Below, one piece after another: positions 1 to 7,166 of a stretch of 17,829 bases of DNA. A model generated the notes under the pieces. The model saw only the letters and a program-made list of their open reading frames with translations. It had not been told where the DNA came from and made no database searches. This DNA is from Lactobacillus mulieris (GTDB lineage: Bacteria; Bacillota; Bacilli; Lactobacillales; Lactobacillaceae), in NCBI RefSeq assembly GCF_007095465.1, contig NZ_SDGL01000019.1, positions 1-17,829 of the forward strand, read 5' to 3'. The translations under genes and the position numbers were made by a program. How positions within the stretch are numbered: position 1 is the first letter of the stretch; every line of letters begins with the position of its first letter.

Positions 1-695
1 TTTTAACTATTAGTCTCAGTGAAAATGAAAAGCTCATCAAGCAAGTAGAAGAAAAAGATCAAAGAAATCATAGTGAACATCTTGATCCTATGATTGATAA
101 ACTTTTAAAAGATTGTAATTTATCTTTGAATCAAATTGATCGCTTTGCAGTTGCAATAGGTCCAGGTTCATATACTGGACTTAGAATTGGAATTACTACT
201 ATGAAAATGTTTGCTAGCATTTTAAATAAAGAGATAGTAGGAATTTCTACGCTACAAGCTTTAGCAGCCAATAAGCAAACTGCTGATAGTTTGACTTTGG
301 TTTGTTTAGATGCAAGAAATGATAATTTCTTTGCAGGAGCTTATACAAATGGAACAGAAGTAATTCCAGATGGACATTATAGTTTGGAAGCATTATTAAA
401 AGATCTTAAAATTGTTTTAGCTGATAAAAATATTCAGAAACTAATTATTTTAGGTTCTGGAATGGATAATCATAAAGACTTGCTAAATAGCCTTTCTTGT
501 GACATTATTTGGGGTAATGAAGAAGAAAATCTGGTTCATGCTAGCCAAATTGCTAAGTTAGCATTAACCAGTGAAGTTATAGATGCAGATCAACTTGTAC
601 CACGCTATTTGAGACGAACACAAGCTGAAATGGATTGGCACAAGAAGACTGGTAAGCCGTTTGAACCAGATAGTAATTATGTTGAAGAAGTTTAG
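1..695 (+). CDS. tsaB: TsaB, tRNA t6A synthesis protein (5' end cut by window)
   Basis: TsaB is the inactive ASKHA-fold partner that binds TsaD and supports transfer of the threonylcarbamoyl group to A37 of ANN-decoding tRNAs in the cytoplasm. The reading frame is open from base 3, well before the first in-frame ATG at 90. The preceding residues (RNHSEHLDPMIDKLL) match the family's early region, so the true start lies outside the window and roughly a dozen N-terminal residues are missing. The hallmark AIGPGSYTGLRIG segment is present near 145-190, and the C-terminal PRYLRR region is intact. It overlaps the start of the rimI gene and is co-oriented with tsaD, which points to one operon. No promoter is visible because the upstream DNA is not included. 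Identity is secure; only the N-terminus is unknown. Confidence 0.95.
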   Translation, partial: LTISLSENEKLIKQVEEKDQRNHSEHLDPMIDKLLKDCNLSLNQIDRFAVAIGPGSYTGLRIGITTMKMFASILNKEIVGISTLQALAANKQTADSLTLVCLDARNDNFFAGAYTNGTEVIPDGHYSLEALLKDLKIVLADKNIQKLIILGSGMDNHKDLLNSLSCDIIWGNEEENLVHASQIAKLALTSEVIDADQLVPRYLRRTQAEMDWHKKTGKPFEPDSNYVEEV

Positions 696-1233
696 GCATT
701 TTTTTAAAGAAGAACCAGAAGTTAATTTAAATTTCACACCATATGTGATTAATCTTGCAGGGCGAACTATGCAAGTTATGCAAGCTAGTGAAATGAATAT
801 ACCAGATTTGTTAGAATTAGAAAAAAAGGTATATCAAGGGAAACAACCTTGGTCATCATTTTCATTTGCTAGTGAACTACGCAAAAAGCATAATTCTTTA
901 TATTTAGTTATTTATGATAAGGCTCAACTAGTAGGTTTTATTGGAGGAAGATTTATTCCTTGTGAGGGTCATATTACCAATATAGCTGTTGCCCCAGCTT
1001 ATCAAGGCCAAGGAATTGGTCATTATTTAATAAACTTGATAATTGAAATCGCTAAGAAAAATGGTGCAGCGCAAGTTAGTCTTGAAGTAAGAGCTGACAA
1101 TGAACCTGCACAAAAAATATATAAAAGCTTAGGTTTTGAAGCTCAATTCGTTCGGACAGGGTATTACCAAGATGATCATATGGATGCTATAAATATGGTC
1201 TTACATCTTGAAGGGAAAGAAGATACAAAGTGA
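679..1233 (+). CDS. rimI: RimI-type GNAT N-acetyltransferase
   Basis: This GNAT-fold acetyltransferase is of the RimI type, which acetylates the N-terminal alanine of ribosomal protein S18 in the family prototype. From the ATG at 679 it has 184 residues. The acetyl-CoA loop QGQGIG is at residues 109-114, after the typical [10 protein letters not shown] strand. The C-terminal half carries the RimI signature ([19 protein letters not shown] and a YY before the final strand). An in-frame TTG at 661 would add six residues, but neither site has a strong ribosome binding site, so ATG is preferred. The N-terminus is about 30 residues longer than in enterobacterial RimI. The gene overlaps tsaB by 17 bases and tsaD by 4, which implies translational coupling; this grouping of rimI with the t6A genes is common in Firmicutes. 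The substrate is not provable from sequence. Confidence 0.88.
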   Translation: MLKKFRHFFKEEPEVNLNFTPYVINLAGRTMQVMQASEMNIPDLLELEKKVYQGKQPWSSFSFASELRKKHNSLYLVIYDKAQLVGFIGGRFIPCEGHITNIAVAPAYQGQGIGHYLINLIIEIAKKNGAAQVSLEVRADNEPAQKIYKSLGFEAQFVRTGYYQDDHMDAINMVLHLEGKEDTK

Positions 1234-2276
1234 CAGATAAAAAGGATATTCGAATTTTAGCTTATGAAAGTTCATGTGATGAAACTTCAACTGCGGTTAT
1301 TAAGAATGGCCGTGAAATTGAAAGTTTAGTTGTTGCTACACAGATAAAATCACATCAACGGTTTGGCGGAGTAGTTCCAGAGGTAGCTTCTCGACATCAT
1401 ATTGAAGTAATCACTCAAATTACTAAAGAAGCATTAAGTGAAGCAAAAGTCACTTGGAATGATATAGATGCAATCGCAGTGACTTATGGGCCAGGTCTAG
1501 TTGGAGCCCTTTTAATTGGTGTTAGTGCAGCAAAAGCTGCAAGTATGGCTACAGGGATTCCTTTAATCGGTGTTGATCATATTATGGGTCATATTATGGC
1601 TGCTCAACTTGAAGATGAAATAGAATATCCAGCCTTAGCTTTACAAGTATCTGGTGGGCATACAGAATTAGTTTTGATGCATGATCCGATTAATTTTGAA
1701 ATTATTGGTGATACTCGTGATGATGCAGCTGGAGAAGCTTATGATAAAATTGGTCGAGTTCTAGGTGTTAATTATCCAGCTGGAAAAACTATTGATACCT
1801 GGGCTCATCAAGGAAACGACACTTTCAATTTCCCTAGAGCGATGCTTGAAGATGATGATTATGATTTTTCATTTTCAGGACTCAAGAGTGCTTTTATTAA
1901 TACATGTCATCATGCAGATCAAATTGGTGAAAAGCTTGATAAATATGATTTAGCTGCTAGTTTTCAAGCCGCAGTTGTTGATGTTTTAAGTCATAAGACA
2001 ATTCGGGCAATCAAAGAATTCAAGCCTAAAACTTTTGTTTTAGGTGGTGGTGTGGCAGCAAACCGAGGTTTACGTGAACGTTTAGAAGCAGAAATTGGTA
2101 AGTTAGATACTAAACCAAAGGTAATTATTCCGCCAATGAAATTATGTGGTGATAACGCTGCGATGATAGGTGCAGCTGCATATAATTTATATAAAGCAGG
2201 TAAATTTAGTGGATTAGATTTAAATGCAGATCCTTCGCTTGAATTGCCATACGCTGATGCAATTTTAGATAGATAA
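1230..2276 (+). CDS. tsaD: TsaD, tRNA N6-threonylcarbamoyltransferase
   Basis: TsaD (formerly Gcp/YgjD) transfers threonylcarbamoyl from threonylcarbamoyl-AMP to A37 of ANN-decoding tRNAs, working with TsaB and TsaE. The 348-residue product is full length. Visible motifs are ESSCDET near residue 13, [16 protein letters not shown] near 42, the metal-binding HIMGH (His117 and His121), VSGGHTEL near 140, FSFSGLKSA near 213, [13 protein letters not shown] near 270 and CGDNAA with the third metal ligand Asp308. The start is a GTG that overlaps the rimI stop as GTGA, so translation is probably coupled; no ATG lies close by. A strong intrinsic terminator follows 41 bases after the stop, so this is the last gene of the operon. 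Nothing is missing or unusual in the catalytic core. Confidence 0.97.
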   Translation: MTDKKDIRILAYESSCDETSTAVIKNGREIESLVVATQIKSHQRFGGVVPEVASRHHIEVITQITKEALSEAKVTWNDIDAIAVTYGPGLVGALLIGVSAAKAASMATGIPLIGVDHIMGHIMAAQLEDEIEYPALALQVSGGHTELVLMHDPINFEIIGDTRDDAAGEAYDKIGRVLGVNYPAGKTIDTWAHQGNDTFNFPRAMLEDDDYDFSFSGLKSAFINTCHHADQIGEKLDKYDLAASFQAAVVDVLSHKTIRAIKEFKPKTFVLGGGVAANRGLRERLEAEIGKLDTKPKVIIPPMKLCGDNAAMIGAAAYNLYKAGKFSGLDLNADPSLELPYADAILDR

Positions 2277-2317
2277 AAAAGCTGCTTTGTCAACTATTAT
2301 TGATGAAGAATAATTTT

Positions 2318-2354
2318 AAGAATCAAGCCATTTATATAGCTTGATTCTTTTTTT
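2318..2354 (+). terminator. Intrinsic terminator after tsaD
   Basis: An 11-bp perfect stem (AAGAATCAAGC at 2318-2328 with its complement at 2339-2349) encloses a 10-base loop and runs into a T tract ending at 2354. It ends the tsaB-rimI-tsaD transcript. Confidence 0.93.
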
Positions 2355-2375
2355 GATCTTTTTGTTTTATAGTTG

Positions 2376-2412
2376 TTGACAATAAACTAACATGTGATAC
2401 ACTAAGCGTGTA
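2376..2412 (+). promoter_or_regulatory. Promoter and candidate operator of the quinone reductase unit
   Basis: A consensus -35 TTGACA (2376-2381) is followed after 16 bases by -10 TACACT (2398-2403), with an extended TG at 2395-2396. Overlapping the -10 is an imperfect palindrome, TACAC-taagc-GTGTA (2398-2412), with 5-bp arms. It is well placed to be an operator, plausibly for the Rrf2 protein encoded two genes downstream; that assignment is an inference. The ribosome binding site AGAGAGAGG is at 2435-2443. Confidence 0.75.
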
Positions 2413-2450
2413 ATAAATAAATCAACAAGTAAAAAGAGAGAGGTAAAAAT

Positions 2451-3302
2451 ATGAAGTATGCAATTACTGCAGCAACAGGTAATTTTGGACAAGTAGCTGT
2501 TAAGCTCTTAAATAAGTTAGTTGGGGAAGATAACGTTATTGTTGTTGCTAGAAACTTAGAAAAAGCAAAAAAATTATTTCCAAATAATGAAGTACGTCAA
2601 GGTGATTATGATGACAAAGATGCTATGATTAAGGCATTAACAGACGTTGATAAAGTGCTATTTATTTCTTCACAACCAGGTGGCAAGGTTGATCGTGCAA
2701 CAGCACAAAAGAATGTAGTAGATGCATTAGTTAAAAATAATGTTAAATTTGTTGCTTATACGAGTTTTCCTAAAGCTGAGAATTCCGATAACTGGCTTGC
2801 AAGTGATCATAAGATAACAGAAGAAGCTATTAAAAAAGCCGGACTTCATCATTCTTTCTTGCGTAATAATTGGTATCTTGAAAATGAAATGGGCTTTTTA
2901 CAAAGTGGTGCAAATAAGCAAGCGGCACTTTACTGGGCAAAGGGCTATGCTGGATGGGCTTTAGAGCGTGAATATGCTGAAGCTGCAGTAAATGTTTTAA
3001 CAGCAGAAACTTCAAAAGAAATTTATGAATTTTCAGGTAAGCGTGCCAACTATGAAGATTTAGGTCATGCATTGCAGGCTGCAACTGGAAATAACTTTGA
3101 AATTAAGCATGTGAGTCAAGATGAATATGTGAAGTATCTTGAAAATACTGGGTTAAAACCTGAAATGGCAACTTTATTTGCATCATTTGAACAACCAATT
3201 TATGATGGGGCACTTGATGAAGATACAACCGATTTAGCTGATGTTTTAGGTCATTCAAGCTTATCTTTAGAAGCTGCAATTAAAGAAATACTTGCACGTT
3301 AA
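2451..3302 (+). CDS. QorB-like NAD(P)H:quinone oxidoreductase (NmrA family)
   Basis: This 283-residue Rossmann-fold protein resembles E. coli QorB, an atypical SDR of the NmrA group that uses NADPH to reduce quinones. The nucleotide-binding loop TAATGNFG lies at residues 6-13. The order of later motifs follows QorB: a VARN strand end, RQGDYDD, LFISS, the VKFVAYTSF segment, and LRNNWYLEN. The length is that of the family. It has a consensus promoter and a good ribosome binding site seven bases before the ATG. An Rrf2 regulator follows 25 bases downstream with no terminator between, so the two form one transcript. The role is probably detoxification of quinones or other electrophiles in the cytoplasm; a simple NAD(P)-binding sensor is the alternative. 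Family assignment is firm, substrate is not. Confidence 0.85.
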   Translation: MKYAITAATGNFGQVAVKLLNKLVGEDNVIVVARNLEKAKKLFPNNEVRQGDYDDKDAMIKALTDVDKVLFISSQPGGKVDRATAQKNVVDALVKNNVKFVAYTSFPKAENSDNWLASDHKITEEAIKKAGLHHSFLRNNWYLENEMGFLQSGANKQAALYWAKGYAGWALEREYAEAAVNVLTAETSKEIYEFSGKRANYEDLGHALQAATGNNFEIKHVSQDEYVKYLENTGLKPEMATLFASFEQPIYDGALDEDTTDLADVLGHSSLSLEAAIKEILAR

Positions 3303-3327
3303 AAATTAACAAGTTAGAATAAGTGAC

Positions 3328-3756
3328 ATGAAGTATTCTTATAAATTTAGTGATGCTATTCACTTACTCAGCTACTTAGAAATTTTTAAAAATGGGGATT
3401 TATCTAGTAAGGCAATTGCCGCTAGTATTGAGTCAAATCCAAGTATTATTAGACAATTAATGTCAGATTTACGCAATGTAGGTTTAATTGAAACTAGGCA
3501 GGGGAAAGCAAGTGCCAAATTAACTAGAAAGCCAAGTGCTATTACTTTGTTTGAGATTTATATGGCAATAGATATGGATCATGAATTAATTCATGTTGAT
3601 CCCCAAACTAATCTTAAATGTCCAGTGGGGCGTAATATTCAAACAAGTTTAAATGGATTTTATGAACAGATTCAAAATAGTGCTTTTAATCAGATGAAGG
3701 CAATAACTTTGCAAGATGTTATTGATGACATTTTAGAAAAAGAAAAAATGTATTAA
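3328..3756 (+). CDS. Rrf2-family transcriptional regulator (YwnA-like)
   Basis: This 142-residue protein matches the Rrf2 winged-helix family. An N-terminal helix (YSYKFSDAIHLLSYL) precedes a helix-turn-helix at about residues 25-50 (LSSKAIAASIESNPSIIRQLMSDLRNVGLI) and a wing with basic residues near 55-68. Only one cysteine is present, Cys98, in a LKCPVG turn. The three-cysteine iron-sulfur cluster of IscR or NsrR is therefore absent, as in the YwnA/CymR-type branch. It sits behind the QorB-like gene in the same transcript and is closed by a terminator, so it probably represses its own unit in response to the same stress. Whether Cys98 is a redox switch is an inference. The ribosome binding site is weak, which suggests low expression relative to the enzyme. 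Confidence 0.87.
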   Translation: MKYSYKFSDAIHLLSYLEIFKNGDLSSKAIAASIESNPSIIRQLMSDLRNVGLIETRQGKASAKLTRKPSAITLFEIYMAIDMDHELIHVDPQTNLKCPVGRNIQTSLNGFYEQIQNSAFNQMKAITLQDVIDDILEKEKMY

Positions 3757-3760
3757 GTTA

Positions 3761-3797
3761 AAACCACTCATTTTTTATAACTGGGTGGTTTTTGTTT
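3761..3797 (+). terminator. Intrinsic terminator after the Rrf2 gene
   Basis: A 10-bp stem (AAACCACTCA at 3761-3770 with 3782-3791, one G-T pair) carries an 11-base AT loop and runs into a T-rich tail. It separates the quinone reductase unit from the peptidase unit. Confidence 0.88.
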
Positions 3798-3814
3798 GGG
3801 ATTAAATTTTGCTG

Positions 3815-3823
3815 TGCTATAAT
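3815..3823 (+). promoter_or_regulatory. Extended -10 promoter for the S66 peptidase gene
   Basis: A perfect TATAAT (3818-3823) is preceded by TG at 3815-3816. The -35 region (about 3795-3800) is poor, as is common for extended -10 promoters. The leader to the ATG at 3860 is about 30 bases. Confidence 0.72.
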
Positions 3824-3859
3824 ACTTCATAATTTAAATTACATTGTGAGGTGTCAGTT

Positions 3860-4888
3860 ATGAAAGTAAAAAAAGTTGCGATTGTCAGCCTATCAAGTGG
3901 TGTTTTAGGTGAAGATGCAGTATCCCATGAACGAAAATTAGGCTTAAAAAGACTAAAAGATTATGGCTTAAAGGTAGAGTTTATGCCCCATAGTTTAAAA
4001 GGCATAGACTATATCAAGAAACATCCTGAAAAACGAGCTGAAGATTTACTAGCTGCCTTTAGAGATGATTCAATTGACATGATTTTATGTGCAATTGGTG
4101 GGGATGATACTTATAGATTATTGCCATATTTCTTTGAACATGATGAATTAAAGGAAGCTGTTAAGCAAAAAAGCTTTTTAGGATTTTCTGATACTACCAA
4201 AAATCACTTCATGCTCAATAAAGTGGGACTAAAAACTTTTTATGGACAAGCCTTTTTAACTGATGTCTGTGAATTAGATCGAGAAATGTTGCCATATAGT
4301 AAGAGCTATTTTGAAGAACTAATAAGTACAGGTACTATTAAAGAAATTCACCCAAGTGATGTTTGGTATGAAGAAAGAAGTGACTTTAGCAGGCAAGCAG
4401 TTGGCAGTCCACGAATTAGCCATAAAAATACAGGTTTTGAACTTTTAAGAGGAACAAAACAATTTAGTGGTGAAATTTTGGGAGGCTGTATTGAATCACT
4501 GTATGATTTTTTTGATAATTCACGCTATGAAGACACTGTCTCTTTAACTCAAAAATATCATTTATTCCCTAGTCTTGATGAATGGCGAGGAAAAATTTTA
4601 CTCTTAGAGTCCAGTGAAGCAAAATCTACTCCAGAAAAATATCGCAAAATGGTTCGAGCTTTAGCTAATTATGGTATTTTTGATGTAGTTAATGGAGTTT
4701 TGGTAGGACAACCACAAGATAAAGTATATTATGAAGAATATAAGGATATATTACTTGAAGAGATTAAGAATGCTGACTTACCAATTGTATATAACTTAAA
4801 TATTGGACACAGTACACCACGCTGCATTATTCCTTTTGGGATTAAGGCAGAAGTGGATATGAATCAACAGGTAATTAAATTTTATTAG
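3860..4888 (+). CDS. MccF-like S66 serine carboxypeptidase
   Basis: This cytoplasmic 342-residue protein belongs to peptidase family S66, which covers murein LD-carboxypeptidases and MccF, the enzyme that cleaves microcin C-type aminoacyl-nucleotides. The expected catalytic triad is visible: Ser110 in GFSDTT, Glu250 in LLLESSE and His317 in NIGHSTPR. IGGDDTYRLLPYF near residue 80, FYGQAF near 127 and GEILGGCIESL near 205 fit the MccF branch better than LdcA. The GTG at 3851 is rejected as start because it forms part of the ribosome binding site GTGAGGTG, seven bases before the ATG at 3860. The gene has its own promoter and is followed 13 bases later by a GNAT gene, a pairing relevant to function. 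There is no signal peptide. The substrate (murein tetrapeptide, peptide-nucleotide or other) is open. Confidence 0.85.
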   Translation: MKVKKVAIVSLSSGVLGEDAVSHERKLGLKRLKDYGLKVEFMPHSLKGIDYIKKHPEKRAEDLLAAFRDDSIDMILCAIGGDDTYRLLPYFFEHDELKEAVKQKSFLGFSDTTKNHFMLNKVGLKTFYGQAFLTDVCELDREMLPYSKSYFEELISTGTIKEIHPSDVWYEERSDFSRQAVGSPRISHKNTGFELLRGTKQFSGEILGGCIESLYDFFDNSRYEDTVSLTQKYHLFPSLDEWRGKILLLESSEAKSTPEKYRKMVRALANYGIFDVVNGVLVGQPQDKVYYEEYKDILLEEIKNADLPIVYNLNIGHSTPRCIIPFGIKAEVDMNQQVIKFY

Positions 4889-4901
4889 AAATGGAATAAG
4901 T

Positions 4902-5408
4902 ATGGATTTTAAAGCTAGCTTGCCTCAAGGAATTAGTGCAAGCCTGTTATCAGAACAGGATTTATTCCAAATTTATAAACTTTGTCAGACTCAGCCACAA
5001 TATTTTAAGCAAATGGGGCAAATTTTGAGTTATCAACATTTAAAACATCTGTTAACAGCCTTGCCGGATAGTGGTTTGTCACAAGATTCAAAGCAGTTTT
5101 GGGGCTTTTGGAAAGGTAAAGAATTGATAGCTTTTTGTGAATTGATTTTAAAATTTCCAGAAGAAGATGCTGCAATAATTGGATGGTTTATGGTGAAAAA
5201 ATCAGCTACTGGTCGTGGATTAGGAAGTGCATTAATTAGGTCTCTAAAAATGCATTTAGTAAATTTCAAGATTAAAGAAATAATTTTAAGTTATTCTGAT
5301 AAAAATTATTCAGGTAAACATTTTTGGCAAGGACAAGGTTTTGAACCAACAGGAGAAATGGAAAAATACCCTGAAGTAACTATGATAACGATGTCTTGTA
5401 AATTGTAA
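4902..5408 (+). CDS. GNAT-family N-acetyltransferase
   Basis: This 168-residue protein is a single-domain GNAT acetyltransferase. The acetyl-CoA pyrophosphate loop ATGRGLGSAL is at about residues 102-111, following the beta-4 strand AAIIGWFMVKK. The C-terminal half keeps the fold's YSDKNYSGKHFWQGQGFEPTG stretch, in which the usual asparagine-leading helix and GF turn are recognisable. It starts 13 bases after the S66 peptidase stop with the ribosome binding site GGAATA, so the two genes should share one transcript. No intrinsic terminator follows it. The substrate cannot be read from sequence. The partnership with an MccF-like peptidase suggests acetylation of a toxic small molecule, by analogy with the MccE C-terminal domain, but this is an inference. 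Confidence 0.82.
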   Translation: MDFKASLPQGISASLLSEQDLFQIYKLCQTQPQYFKQMGQILSYQHLKHLLTALPDSGLSQDSKQFWGFWKGKELIAFCELILKFPEEDAAIIGWFMVKKSATGRGLGSALIRSLKMHLVNFKIKEIILSYSDKNYSGKHFWQGQGFEPTGEMEKYPEVTMITMSCKL

Positions 5409-5450
5409 ACAATTTTTAGTTTATTTAAGTGAACCATCTTCTTCAAAAAG

Positions 5451-5475
5451 TGGTACATTTAAACTAACCTAGTTT
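5451..5475 (+). promoter_or_regulatory. Candidate promoter and palindrome before the 37-codon gene
   Basis: TGG-TACATT (5451-5459) resembles an extended -10 element. Immediately downstream is a palindrome with 6-bp arms, AAACTA-acc-TAGTTT (5461-5475), lying over the expected transcription start. No convincing -35 is seen. This could be a promoter with an operator, but the evidence is modest. Confidence 0.4.
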
Positions 5476-5509
5476 TAGGTATTACTACAATCGAAAAGAG
5501 GAAACTACT

Positions 5510-5623
5510 ATGAGTAAGTATGTTGTAGAACTAAATGAAGAAGATTTACAAATGTTGAAAGATTGCCATTCTAAGAATCCTTCAATTATGAAATCATTAA
5601 ATGAAGCTAAAAAGGAAGATTAG
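5510..5623 (+). CDS. Small protein of unknown function, 37 residues
   Basis: A 37-codon frame begins at an ATG seven bases after a strong ribosome binding site (AAAGAGGA). It ends at a TAG five bases before a perfect terminator hairpin. The product is charged and soluble, beginning MSKYVVELNEEDLQML and ending NEAKKED; it has one cysteine (Cys19) and no membrane segment or signal peptide. The strong ribosome binding site, a dedicated terminator and a palindrome near its presumed promoter argue that it is a real gene. I do not recognise a family. It may be read through from the upstream acetyltransferase gene as well as from its own promoter. A toxin, antitoxin or regulatory peptide are possible classes, none supported by a specific motif. 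Confidence 0.72.
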   Translation: MSKYVVELNEEDLQMLKDCHSKNPSIMKSLNEAKKED

Positions 5624-5628
5624 TTAAA

Positions 5629-5656
5629 GAAAAAAGCACCAATTGGTGCTTTTTTC
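5629..5656. terminator. Bidirectional intrinsic terminator
   Basis: A perfect 28-bp palindrome has an AAAAAA-GCACC arm, an AATT centre and a GGTGC-TTTTTT arm. It gives a GC stem with a T tail on both strands. It therefore ends the 37-codon gene on the plus strand and the permease gene, whose stop is at 5658-5660, on the minus strand. Confidence 0.95.
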
Positions 5657-5657
5657 T

Positions 5658-6983
5658 TTAAATCTTTTCGCCGTAATATCTTTTTACTAGATAAAAAATA
5701 GGTAAACCTAAAACTACAAATCCCAAGAATAAAATAACTCCATGAAAATCATTGATTAACTCACAACTTAAAACAAAAACTCCGCCAGCGATTGCAACAA
5801 TTGGGACTAGTGGATAAAGTGGTGTTGAGAATGGTCTGTTTTTGTTTTGTTTACGTAAAATAAAAATACCGAAAAAGGCAAGTAAATAAAAACAATAAAC
5901 AGTAAACACACATAAATCTGATAGACGATCTGGATTGAAAAATAACATCATTGCAAAAGCTAGTATTGAAACAAAAATAGTTGCATTTATTGGGGCTTTG
6001 CCTTTTTTACTTAAAAAGGCTAAAGATTTTGAAAAAGGAATATCCTTTCTTTCTGCCATTGCAAAGACTATTCGTGGAAATGTTAACATCTTACCATTTA
6101 AAGTTCCAAGCATAGAAATAATAATTCCAGCTGACATTAATTTACCACCAATTGGGCCAAAGGCTTTTGTAGTCATATAAGCAGGAGCATTTTCGCCGAG
6201 CTGATGAATTAGTTCAGCTGGTAAAAAGCGTAAAATTCCAATAGTAATTAATGTATAGATAATCAAGACACAAGTAATCCCTAAAATGATGGCTTTAGGA
6301 AGTAATTTTTGAGGATTCTTCATTTCGCCACCTAGATTAGCAATTAAAATCCAACCATCATACCCGAATAAAGTTGCTAGAACCGCTACACCAAAATTCC
6401 CAGTAGATTGGTTAATTTCAGTCATTGTTTGTCCTAGTGCATTTTGATTTCCCCAGAAAAGTCCAAAAATAATGATAGCAGCGATAGGAATTAACTTACC
6501 TAAAGTTGTTACTACAGAAAAAAGAACACTAATTTTGTTTTCTAAAAGATTCATTAGTCCAATTAAAACTATACAACTAACAGCAAAAGGAATACGCCAT
6601 TCAGTTCCTAATCCAAAGAAGTTGGTTAGCAAAATACTCATAAAACCAGCAACTGATGCAATGATTGCAGGACCATAAACTATTATTTGCATCCAACCAG
6701 CTAAAAAACCAGCAATTCTTCCGTAAATATTTTCAATATAAATATAAAGACCACCGGTGTATGGCATTTGTGCGCCAATTTCTGCAATGGTTAAACCACC
6801 GGCTAAAGTAATAATCCCACCTAAAATCCAAGCCAAAATTGCTAATGTTGAATTTCCAGCACTATCTAAAACTGATCCTTGTTTGAAAAAAATTCCGGAA
6901 CCAATAATTGTTCCAATAACAATTGAAATTGCAGATCCAAAACCGAGTGAGCGTTTTAAATGCTCTTTAGGCTGTTGTTTCAT
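5658..6983 (-). CDS. steT: SteT-like serine/threonine exchanger (APC/LAT family permease)
   Basis: This 441-residue integral membrane protein is an APC-superfamily amino-acid permease with about 12 hydrophobic segments. It is closest in pattern to Bacillus subtilis SteT, an L-serine/L-threonine exchanger. Shared stretches include GTIIGSGIFFKQGSVL in helix 1, the substrate-backbone-binding GSGIF turn, AWILGGIITLAGGLTIAEIG in helix 2, TGGLYIYIE in helix 3 and GKLIPIAAIIIFGL further on. The ATG at 6983 is chosen because GGAG lies seven bases upstream. A TTG eight codons earlier lacks a ribosome binding site and would sit just after the leader terminator. The gene is alone, ends at the bidirectional terminator and is preceded by a serine/threonine-rich leader peptide with an attenuator, which independently supports the substrate. 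Family is certain; the serine/threonine specificity is likely. Confidence 0.87.
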   Translation of the reverse strand: MKQQPKEHLKRSLGFGSAISIVIGTIIGSGIFFKQGSVLDSAGNSTLAILAWILGGIITLAGGLTIAEIGAQMPYTGGLYIYIENIYGRIAGFLAGWMQIIVYGPAIIASVAGFMSILLTNFFGLGTEWRIPFAVSCIVLIGLMNLLENKISVLFSVVTTLGKLIPIAAIIIFGLFWGNQNALGQTMTEINQSTGNFGVAVLATLFGYDGWILIANLGGEMKNPQKLLPKAIILGITCVLIIYTLITIGILRFLPAELIHQLGENAPAYMTTKAFGPIGGKLMSAGIIISMLGTLNGKMLTFPRIVFAMAERKDIPFSKSLAFLSKKGKAPINATIFVSILAFAMMLFFNPDRLSDLCVFTVYCFYLLAFFGIFILRKQNKNRPFSTPLYPLVPIVAIAGGVFVLSCELINDFHGVILFLGFVVLGLPIFYLVKRYYGEKI

Positions 6984-7008
6984 CTTGTTACTCCATTCTC
7001 TTGGCAAT

Positions 7009-7063
7009 AAAAAACGACCCTTTCATTGGTTAAGTTACTATAACTTAGTGGTTGAAAGAGTCG
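7009..7063 (-). terminator. Attenuator terminator in the steT leader
   Basis: On the minus strand an 11-bp stem (CGACTCTTTCA at 7063-7053 with TGAAAGGGTCG at 7025-7015, one U-G pair) ends in six Ts (7014-7009), only 25 bases before the steT ATG. The loop contains a second stem, TAAGTTA-tag-TAACTTA, separated by a 5x5 internal loop. A terminator between promoter and start codon implies conditional termination. Bases 7056-7048, overlapping its 5' arm, can instead pair with 7106-7098 in the leader peptide gene, giving an alternative antiterminator. Confidence 0.85.
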
Positions 7064-7094
7064 GTAGTAATATCTTAAATTTGAAAATACCAAA

Positions 7095-7166
7095 TTACCC
7101 AACCACAGCTATCAATGAGGTTGAGGAAAGGGAGTTATTTAATTGAGAATGACTAATTTTAATCAT
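7095..7166 (-). CDS. Serine/threonine-rich leader peptide of the steT attenuator
   Basis: A 23-codon frame follows a near-perfect ribosome binding site AGGAGGG (7180-7174) with seven-base spacing. It ends at TAA, 32 bases before the attenuator terminator. The product contains six serines and one threonine, five of them clustered in NNSLSSTSLIAVVG (codons 12, 14, 15, 16 and 17). Those codons (TCC TCA ACC at 7127-7119) form the 5' half of a hairpin with GGTTGGG (7104-7098) in the last codons, with one bulged base. The same last codons (7106-7098) can pair with 7056-7048 to block the terminator. A ribosome stalled for lack of charged Ser- or Thr-tRNA would therefore favour the antiterminator and steT transcription. 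The peptide and pairings are seen directly; the mechanism is inferred. The peptide probably has no function of its own. Confidence 0.8.
   Translation of the reverse strand: MIKISHSQLNNSLSSTSLIAVVG

Noticed and set aside
3851..3859. GTG start nine bases upstream for the S66 peptidase
   Set aside because: The GTG is part of the ribosome binding site GTGAGGTG that serves the ATG at 3860.
6984..7007. TTG start at 7007 for the permease
   Set aside because: It has no ribosome binding site and follows the attenuator T tract too closely; GGAG is correctly spaced for the ATG at 6983.
6757..7146. 129-codon plus-strand open frame across the steT start and leader
   Set aside because: It lies antisense to the permease gene and its leader, has no ribosome binding site, and its composition is that of a reverse-complemented membrane gene.
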